From Nelumbo lutea (lineage: Eukaryota > Streptophyta > Magnoliopsida > Proteales > Nelumbonaceae): a stretch of DNA of 64,000 nucleotides. The stretch is from positions 82,428,076 to 82,492,075 of the forward strand of contig JAKGHH010000002.1 in the NCBI GenBank assembly GCA_022828595.1. Direction: 5' to 3'. This document shows, piece by piece, positions 56,883-64,000 of the stretch. Both the position numbers and the translations under genes were made by a program. A model generated the notes under the pieces. The model was not told where the DNA came from and did not search any database. It was given only the letters and a program-made list of their open reading frames with translations. Each line of letters begins with the position of its first letter. The first letter of the stretch is position 1.

Positions 56883-57151
56883 AGAAAGTTCTCTCATCTA
56901 GAAATTTCTATAGTGCGGTTCCAAATAATTCAGGCTCGATGTTGACCCTGATTCAGCCTGTGTCTATCAAAACTCAAAACATGAAAGTTCTAGAACTTTT
57001 CTTTGTCTTTCCAACTCATCTAGAATCATTTCAATCGGAGTCCGGATGAGAAAGTTATGCCCAAATTACTATATAGTGCCGAAATTGTCCAGAATTACCC
57101 AATTAGCCTTGTTTTTCACTTAACGCCTCCTTTCTCTCTTCTAGAAAGTTT
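56883..57151 (-). promoter_or_regulatory. Heat-shock-element-like sites, TRG-3 5' LTR
   Basis: GAAAGTTC lies at 56884-56891 and GAAATTTC at 56901-56908. A longer array GAA-AG-TTC-TA-GAA-CT-TTT-C is at 56983-57001, fitting nGAAnnTTCnnGAAn exactly. TTC-TA-GAA-AG-TTT is at 57139-57151. Two degenerate CTAGAAAG units lie closer to the TATA box (56847-56876). All are upstream of the TATA box in the element's sense. Confidence 0.65.
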
Positions 57152-57525
57152 CCTGCCTTTAGGCTCCTTGGGCTGCACTTTGGGCTGCTCTTGAACTGCT
57201 CTTGATCTGCAAATGGGCCTCCTCATTGCTGGGCTGAATAGGCTCCATTGGAGAGTTTTAGTTGTGCTCTCTCTTTGGGCTTTCTCAAAGAGTGCAACAA
57301 GGGCCAAATGGCCCTCCTTTGATCTCTCGACTAGGCCTTGCTCCTATCTGGGTTGTATCACCTTCTATTTGGCCTCCTTTAGCATGATTTTATGCTCTTT
57401 TTCTCTAGACTTGTCCCCTTTGACAATTCCCTGAAATCAAGCTAAATTGTAGTAAGAATTCACACAAATCAGCATCAAAACCATGCACAAACACCAGAAT
57501 TTATATGTAAATTGTGCACACATCA

Positions 57526-57530
57526 AACTC
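57526..57530. other. Target-site duplication of TRG-3, right copy
   Basis: AACTC follows the CACATCA... right end of TRG-3 at 57525 and equals the left copy at 49625-49629. Five bases is the usual LTR-retrotransposon duplication. Confidence 0.75.
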
Positions 57531-58897
57531 TTGAACACCTCGGGAGGGAGCTCCCCTGAAACCTCTTCCCCTTTGTCTTCTCTAGGTTCTTTAGCCGTAG
57601 CCCCCCTTCGGTGAGAGGTGGCCATATTGAGGGAAAGGTCAGCCTCAGGGGGTGCCAAGGACAACTATTAAGGGAATAAATCTCCCCATGGAAGTGCTGT
57701 ATCGACATTGCGGAGGGAGCCATAAGGGTTTTCTCTCTTTGAGGAGGATGTTGTGGAAGTCATCGCTAGACCTGTGGGAGGGAATGCTGCTCAAAGGGTG
57801 GCTGATGCTAGTGTTCCACGTTCAGAGTTTGATAGCTCCTAGGACGTGGGCCAGGTCAAATCCCTGGTGATGAGGTTCCATATACCCCGATCTTATGACC
57901 TGAGGGCCCCCGATGTGGGTGATCAGACGTGGACCCCTGAGGAGGGGGAAGTCTGTGTCTACCAACATTTTTTCGAGTCTAGCCTTAGGTTTCCCCTCCC
58001 TTCTTTAATCTTCGAGTTGTTGGAGTGGTACAGTATCACTATCAGTCAACTCGTACCCAACACCCTTAGGACCATCGTAGTGATGATAGTGTGGGCTCGG
58101 CTTAGGGCTGTAAAGCTAACGTTGAGGATGTTCTGTGCCATGTTCGAGCTAAGGAAGCATGCTTCCGAGGCCAACCTGTATTACTTCCACCCTCGAAGGG
58201 GGAAGCCTCTACATAACCCCTCGTTCATCTGTGGGTGGAAGGACAAATTCTTCTATGTCTCTTACCCCGAGGGTTGGCGGTTCAGGTTTGACTGGGGGGA
58301 GGCCTGCATAATCATTGAGAGATGTTCCTCACCACGCCGAGACGAAGAGGTTGCTGCCGTAGCTCATCTGCTAGTAATGTGGACATTCCTGGCGAAGCCG
58401 TTGGTGGAGGAGGAGGTCCCCCTAGTCCTCACTGGGATTAGCCCTACCTTTTCATTTGCTAACTGTTTTTGTTGTAGGCCTTTCTGCACTTCATTGGTTT
58501 CGGGGACCAAACATGTTTGGCCATGTCTCGCATTGACAAGGTGGAGAAGGAGAAGTCTACCGAGGAGAAGCTCTAGAAGGAATGGGAAAAGTTCTACAAG
58601 TACTAGAAATTCCAAAAGGCATTCTTGGGTGAGCAATCAGTTCAGGAGTGTCACGAGATTCAGTTGAAGGAGGTGCGGCAAGGATTCTCCAAGGAACAGA
58701 TGGAGCAGGTCTAGATGGAGAGCATCATTTCAAAAACGGAGAGACGAGCATCCGAGGTTGAGAAGAATGCTGTCAATGCAGAGAAGAAGGCTACTGAGGC
58801 CATGGCATCGGCGGAGCAGTCAAAGAAAGTAGTGGCCGAGGTGATGGAGGTGTACAATAAGTCCTTTGATTACCTGGACGCATTGGCACAGTTGAAA
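57531..58897 (+). pseudogene. PF04195-type ('putative gypsy type transposon') protein remnant
   Basis: In one frame from about 57720 the product reads 'DVVEVIARP', then after a TAG at 57840-57842 'VGQVKSLVMRF', 'VCVYQHFFESSLRFPLPSLIFELLEWY', 'SQLVPNTLRTIVVMIVWARL', 'NLYYFHPRRG' and 'FFYVSYPEGWRFRFDWG'. This is the N-terminal domain annotated in plants as a putative gypsy-type transposon. Near 58442-58480 a T-rich stretch ending 'tttgttgtag' looks like an intron end; the next frame gives 'AFLHFIGFGDQTCLAMSRIDKVEKEK' and a coiled-coil-like 'SEVEKNAVNAEKKATEAMASAEQSKK' up to 58897. TAG stops replace likely glutamines. Its molecular role is unknown to me. The 3' end is cut by the Copia-H LTR. Confidence 0.75.
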
Positions 58898-60788
58898 GAA
58901 GGGTAGGATCCATCTAATGGATGCCAAGAAAGGTGCAGAATGGGAGGGCGAAATTCAAAAAATTTCCTACCTTCTCATATTCCCTAAATTTAGAATACAA
59001 TATTCAAGGATTCTACTTGAACCATAATCAAACCAGATCTGAACCAAAAGGAAATAGGAAGGATTATACCTGATCCGAAGAAACAATATATCCCAAAATT
59101 GGTGTTCATGCCCAAAGAAGATGCCAAGATCCGCTCCTGCTGAAGATGACACAGCTGTTGATGGAACGGAACCAACAGGGTGCATCCTACAAACTGGATC
59201 CTTCACAAGAACCCATTGGAAACTCTGAACACTGAATCCTTTTCAGTCTTTTCTACAAGACTGATGTCAAGAACTAATTTCTTCACTTCTTTCTCCTACA
59301 AAGATTGAATCTTGCAAGAGGGGTTGGTGGCGACTAGAGGAGAACTCCTGGGACGAAGATGGCTGAACAACTTTTCTTCTCTTTGGAGTTCTTGAGATCA
59401 AATTTCTATTGCAGAAGACTTTCATCTTTTTGGATGGAACATCCTAGTTCAAAATTTGGTATATTCAAACCTTATTTTCTCCTGATCAATATTTGGATAG
59501 GGGATAATCTTAATCCTATCTGCAGATTAAGTTAGTTTTCTCCTGATCTTATCAGGAGGTTACCAGATAAAAATCTGATTTGAATTTGGTCTCCCAGAGT
59601 GGATAAGGTCATAAACCCAATCCTTTTAACTAACATTAATCTCAGATTCGCCCCATAGATGGGTGATCATATCAGCCCAGTTCGTAATGGGCTTTTGGCC
59701 CATTAAGTGTTTAGTGTTTAATTAGTTTCCAATCTGCTGCCCAGTTGGGCTTCTTTGTATGGCGTGGGACCCAAGCATTGATCTACACACTAGCCACATG
59801 GGTTCGGCCCAGCCTTTATTACAAGGCCTAGCCAAATTCACTGAAAAACTCAATGACCCCCTTGAGCCCATCACATGGACCCTATGGGCCCAACACTTAC
59901 ATTAAGTGGTCCCTGGGCCAAGCCATCTTATAAAAACCCAGGGACTGTGGGCAGGTGCAAGATTATCCCATCAGATATTATCCTAAATGGTCTTACACTT
60001 AACCTCTCAGCCCTTAATGATCAAGCACTGCCCGACAAGAGAAGACCTCTCCCTCGGCTGCAAGGAACAGTGCCACACTCTCTACTCACATGGATCCCGG
60101 GAATTAAAACCTTTTGCAAATCTTTTGAAACTGTACATATACATATATATATATATATATATTAATTTTGCAAAACAAAATTCCAACGATTGAAATCAAC
60201 TACCAGCAATTTGGTTTCCATCAGAGAGAGCGCATTCCCGATCATTACCATTGTCCGACAAAGGGGCTGATCCTATCACTATGATCACTCACTCAGATGA
60301 ATTCTTAGATTGCCCCAACATGTCCAGGTTTTGACCCCCACTAAGGATCTCACTGATTGACATATCAAAGATAGCCCGATCTGACACCTAGTGAAGTGTC
60401 ATAATTGAGTCCAGGAGTCAGTTGTAACTTTTCAGTTTTGCCTATCTGTCTCCAAGGTCTAGGGCAATACTGGAAATCGGGTCCGGTTCAAGGGTTCAAG
60501 CAATCCCATAATGCATGTGCCTTGGGTCTTACCCTGATGGCTGAGACAAGCCATCCCAACACTTGGTGGCACATCAGTATCAGCCTTGGCAGGATAAATC
60601 TCCCCAGACTTATCCAATGGCTATAAACACTTAAAACTAACACCAGTCTCTATAAGTGTCCAGTTTTAGGGTCTTACACAGAAATATACCAAACAACATG
60701 AATCAAACATGTACTTTGTTTATTTACACTAAATGTCAAAAGTACATCAACTTGGATTGAAGATAAGGGCATACAAAACTGTCTAACA
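58898..60788 (-). repeat. Copia-H 3' LTR
   Basis: On the minus strand it starts TGTTAGACAG at 60788 and ends near 58898, where 'gggtaggatccatc' replaces the usual 'gggataggatatccatc' end. Palindrome 4 here is CTCCTGAT/ATCAGGAG (59540-59558). A (TA)n run lies at about 60130-60162. It is noticeably more diverged than the LTRs of Copia-C and Copia-D. Confidence 0.85.
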
Positions 60789-63775
60789 GCTCCCACTTGC
60801 ACTTAGGTCCAATCTGGTACAAGCCGGAGTCCCATACTTTCCACGTGTTTATCAAATACCTTCTGTGTCAGTGGCTTAGTCACTAGTTCTGCCACATTGT
60901 CCGCTGATGCTACCTTCTGAATTAGGACGTCCTCTCTACCAACGATCTCCCGCAGTACATGATACTTTCTCTCGATGTGCTTTGACTTTGAGTGAGCCCG
61001 AGGCTCTTTAGCCTGGGCGATCGCTCCATTGTTGTCACACAACAACGGGATGGGTGATGTGCTAGACGGAATCACTCCCAATTCGTGTATGAATTTCTTC
61101 ATCCACATGGCTTCTTTGGCAGCTTCACTTGCGGCAATGTACTCGGCCTCAGTTGTGGAGTCTGTAGTGGACCCCTGTTTGCAGCTTTTCTAGCAAACAA
61201 CACACGATCCTATCATGAAAACATACCCAGACGTAGACTTTCTATCATCTGGATCCGACTGGAAATCAGCATCTGTATACCCTAGAACTTGTAGTGAACT
61301 ACCATCGAATACCTCAAAAAACTCTTTTTTCCTTCGAAGGTATTTAAGTATGTTCTTCACAGCAGTGCAATGCTCCTACCCTGGGTTGGCCTGGAATCTG
61401 CTTACCACACTCACCGCCTGAGCTATGTCCGAGCGAGTACATAGTATGACATACATGATGCTCCCTATAGCTGAGGCATAGGGAACGTCTCTCAGGCCCT
61501 CAATCTCCTCAGAAGTCTTGGAAGACATCTAATTGGAGTGAGTGACTCCATGCCTGAAAGGAACATTTCCTTTCTTGGAGTTTTCTATGTTGTATCTTTT
61601 GACAATTTTGTCAATGTAAGCAGCCTGGGATAATCCAATTATCTGCTTCGATCTATCTCGATAGAGTCAAAGACCCAGTATGTAAGAAGCTTCTCCAAGA
61701 TCTTTCATGGAGAACTACTGTGATAGCCATACCTTGACCGAAGTCAACATTCCTACATCATTCCCAATGAGTAGGATATCGTCCACGTACAACACCAAAA
61801 GGGTGATATTATCCCCACTGGATTTCCTGTAAACACAGGGCTCATCCGGATTTTGCACAAAGTCAAACGTTTTGACAGTAGAATCGAAACGGATGTTCCA
61901 ACTCCTAGAAGCCTGCTTAAGTCCATATATGGATCTATTAAGTTTACATACCATGTGTTCCTGACCCGCAGCAATGAAGCCTTGCGGTTGCTGCATGTAC
62001 ATATTTTCATTAAGATCTCCATTCAGGAGCGCGGTTTTGACATCCATCTGCCAAATCTCATAGTCATGGTATGCTGCTACAGCTAGCAAGATCCTAATGG
62101 ATTTGAGCATGGCCACGGGCGAAAAAGTCTCCTCATAATTGATACCTTCTTTCTAAGTGTACCCTTTCGCCACCAAACAAGCTTTGTAGGTCTCAATCCT
62201 GCCATTGGGGCCCTTCTTCCTCTTATAGATCCATTTGCAACCAATTGCTTTTACCCCAGAGGGCGGATCTACTAGAGTCCAGACTCCATTGGTCTCCATC
62301 GAGTCCATCTCAGCTCTCATGGCCTCCACCCACTTCTGGGAATCTATGTCTAACATAGCTTCCACGTAAGTTACGGGATCCTCTTCACTAGTCAAGGCTT
62401 CCACCAAGTAACTATCCTGGTCATAACCATATCGGACTGGTGGTCTGGATACCCGAGTGGATCTTCTAGGTTGGTCACTACTTGGAGCCTGTGGGACATC
62501 TCCCACTGCACCTGAGCTCTCCTCATCAAGAACTATTTCTTGATGATGAGTGTCCAGGATGTAATTGGTTTCTAAGAATTGGGCGTCTCGACTACAGAAC
62601 ACTTTTTGCTCACTTGAGTCGTAGAATAGATAACCCGCCGAATCTTTTGGGTAGCCTATAAATAGGCAACGACTGATTTTGGATTCCAACTTGTCCGCAC
62701 TTGTTCTTTTAACATGTGCAGGACAACCCCAAATCTTCAAGTGTCTCACACTTGGTTTCCTTCTGGTCCACAGTTCATATGGAGTTTTTGGAACCGATTT
62801 GGTTGGTACCCGATTAAGTACGTAGATAGCAGTCTCTAATGCATATCCCCAAAAGAATGTGGGTAATTCTGAGCGGACAAGAAGTGACTGGACCATGTCC
62901 AACAAGGTCCTATTCCTCCTCTCTGAAACACCATTGAGTTGAGGTGTGGCAGGAGGAGCTAATTGTGACACTACCCCGTTGACCTTTAAGTAGTCCCTGA
63001 ATTCGTTAGAGAGATACTCGCCACCTCGATCTGATCAAAGGGCCTTAATTTCTCTCCCTAACTGTTTCTCGACTTCCTGTCTGAATTCTTTGAACTTTTC
63101 AAAAAGACTTGTGTCTCATTAGGTACACGTAACCATATCGTGAAAAATCATCTATAAAGGTGGTGAAATACACGTGTTGATTTCGTGTCCTAACACTCAG
63201 GGGACCACATACATCAGTATGTATTAGGTCAAGTGTGCCTGTAGCTCTTTCAGGCTTACCGTCAAATGGCCGCTTAGTCATCTTGCCTTGAAGGCAAGGC
63301 TCACAAGTGGGAAGATTTTCTACAGTTAGAAAATTCAAAGGACCATCCTTTACCAGCCTTGTGATTTGGTCAACACCGATGTGGCCAAGTCGGTAATGCT
63401 AGAGGCACTGAGATTTACTGTATCACGATTTCTTTTCTTGGGATTTTTGACCGATGTAGTTTCGGTTAAGTTAGTTTCCAGAGAAGGATGTAGAACATAG
63501 AGACCGTTCTCCAGTTCTCCGCATGCGATGAATTTGTTATTTTGTTTGACAGTAATCATATTACTAAAATAAACAATATATCCATCAGCACACAGTTTAG
63601 AAAAAGAAATCAAATTTCTTCTCAAGATCTGTACATAAAGACAAACTTTAAGTACAAGCACTCCTTCTCTAAAAACTAATTCTACAGTTCCCATTGCCGT
63701 AGTTGCAACACTTGCAGTTGTTCCCAAAAACAGTGTCACTTCGCCTTCACTCACTCTTTTGCTAACTTTGAACCC
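60789..63775 (-). pseudogene. Copia-H pol: integrase, RT, RNase H (best preserved)
   Basis: Integrase has 'HTDVCGPLS' and 'FIDDFSRYGYVYLM' (63180-63280) and '[10 protein letters not shown]' near 62910-62940, so all three catalytic acids remain. RT has '[14 protein letters not shown]', 'QMDVKTALLNGDL' and YVDD at 61778-61789. RNase H has 'YTDADFQS', 'TEAEY' and an open tail from 61108 to 60803 ('PIPLLCDNNGAIAQAKEP', 'LVPDWT'). Defects are TGA at 63035-63037 (arginine of 'LRSDRGGEY'), TAG at 62153-62155 (glutamine of 'GYTQKEG'), TAG near 61716 and near 61190, a 7-base loss near 63105 and a frameshift near 63345-63430. Confidence 0.9.
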
Positions 63776-64000
63776 CTGCAATGAGTTACACCAAAAAACA
63801 CAAGTTTCAACGTTACGTTTCTTAGATTCCAGGTAGGTAGGACAGTTCCTCTTCCAGTGGTCGGTCTTCTTGCAGAAGTGACAGACATCAGATGCCTTGT
63901 TCTTCTTCTGCTTCTTGGGTTTGGTAGATTTCTTTTGGGGCTTCTTTGCCTTTCTCTTTTTCTTGCCCGATTTGTTAGCTTCAACAAGCATAACCACTGG
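63776..64000 (-). pseudogene. Copia-H gag end with protease deletion
   Basis: On the minus strand a lysine-rich linker ('GKKKRKAKKPQKKS') and a complete CCHC zinc knuckle (CHFCKKTDHWKRNC) are followed by 'PTYLESKKRNVETCVFW' and then directly by 'CNSLQGFKVSKR'. Sister copies have about 25 residues between, including the protease active site Asp-Ser-Gly-Ala-Ser, so the catalytic core was deleted (near 63790). The N-terminal part lies beyond the window. Confidence 0.87.

Larger units (their letters stand above)
49630..57525 (-). mobile_element. TRG-3: pol-less Athila-like element with target duplication
   Basis: The minus-strand order is 5' LTR (57525-55620), PBS (55613-55596), a 2-kb A/T-rich 5' UTR, truncated GAG joined to a pre-RT stub and a pol-end remnant (53551-52485), polypurine-like block (52276-52241), three hairpin repeats (51885-51742), PPT (51420-51401) and 3' LTR (51400-49630). 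The capsid core, protease, RT, RNase H and integrase are all absent. The 5-bp duplication AACTC on both sides shows it transposed as a unit into the PF04195-type element. Confidence 0.87.
55620..57525 (-). repeat. TRG-3 5' LTR, complete
   Basis: On the minus strand it starts TGATGTGTGC at 57525 and ends CACACATCA at 55620 (1906 bases), so the ends form a 9-base perfect inverted repeat. It carries the TATA box and heat-shock-like sites. Differences from the 3' LTR are moderate. Confidence 0.9.
58898..64000 (-). mobile_element. Copia-H: 3' LTR, pol and part of gag (continues past window)
   Basis: On the minus strand this is a Ty1/copia element entering from the right edge: gag end, pol and a 3' LTR. 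Of all copies it has the longest continuous pol with all integrase, RT and RNase H motifs. It is disabled by a few stops, two frameshifts and a protease deletion. Confidence 0.87.

Noticed and set aside
58364..58636. 90-codon minus-strand frame opposite the PF04195 remnant
   Set aside because: The plus strand carries recognisable PF04195 and coiled-coil sequence here; the minus frame is its shadow.
1..64000. tRNA or rRNA genes
   Set aside because: The only tRNA-like matches are short primer-binding sites complementary to tRNA ends; no cloverleaf or rRNA core sequence was seen.

Overview
The window is plant nuclear DNA made almost entirely of LTR retrotransposons. I see no host gene, tRNA, rRNA or CRISPR array. 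The angiosperm assignment rests on the element families: Ty1/copia GAG-PRO-INT-RT-RH polyproteins primed by initiator tRNA-Met (TGGTATCAGAGC), Athila-like Ty3/gypsy GAG-PRO segments primed by a TGGCGCCGTTGCC-type site, and a 'putative gypsy type transposon' (PF04195-like) protein. The species cannot be told from the sequence. Boundaries are read by eye by comparing copies and are good to about 10 bases unless a terminal dinucleotide or target duplication fixes them.

Layout. One copia family dominates: LTR about 1.95 kb starting TGTTAGACAG and ending CCCTTCA, leader about 1.8 kb, one gag-pol frame. Copies are named here Copia-A (1-3387, minus), Copia-B (3388-4053 plus 10153-15731, plus), Copia-C (21096-29937, minus), Copia-D (29938-37997, plus), Copia-E (38529-40437, plus, pol only), Copia-F (40438-44779, minus), Copia-G scraps (44780-48299) and Copia-H (58898 to the window end, minus). 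Every copy is broken by stops, frameshifts or deletions. Neighbouring copies repeatedly abut as inverted LTR pairs. Nested among them are three Athila-like elements with no reverse transcriptase, RNase H or integrase: TRG-1 (4054-10152, plus), TRG-2 (15732-21095, minus) and TRG-3 (49630-57525, minus, with a 5-bp target duplication). TRG-3 sits inside a fourth type, a PF04195 gypsy-type element (LTR-like block at 48300-49624, coding at 57531-58897).

Working together. The copia copies with intact motifs (Copia-H is best preserved) represent the autonomous type; none looks functional. TRG-1 to TRG-3 keep what a parasite of an autonomous element needs (LTR promoter, PBS, polypurine tract, sometimes GAG-PRO) and would have needed pol in trans.

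The signals most worth following are non-coding: a nested hairpin shared by TRG-1 and TRG-3 (2 and 3 copies) at the same relative place and orientation; heat-shock-element-like GAAnnTTC clusters just upstream of the TATA box in both TRG-3 LTRs; and a string of five short palindromes in the copia LTR promoter region whose arms change in paired fashion between copies. Many stops look like CAG to TAG changes, as expected from CHG-methylation-driven deamination.
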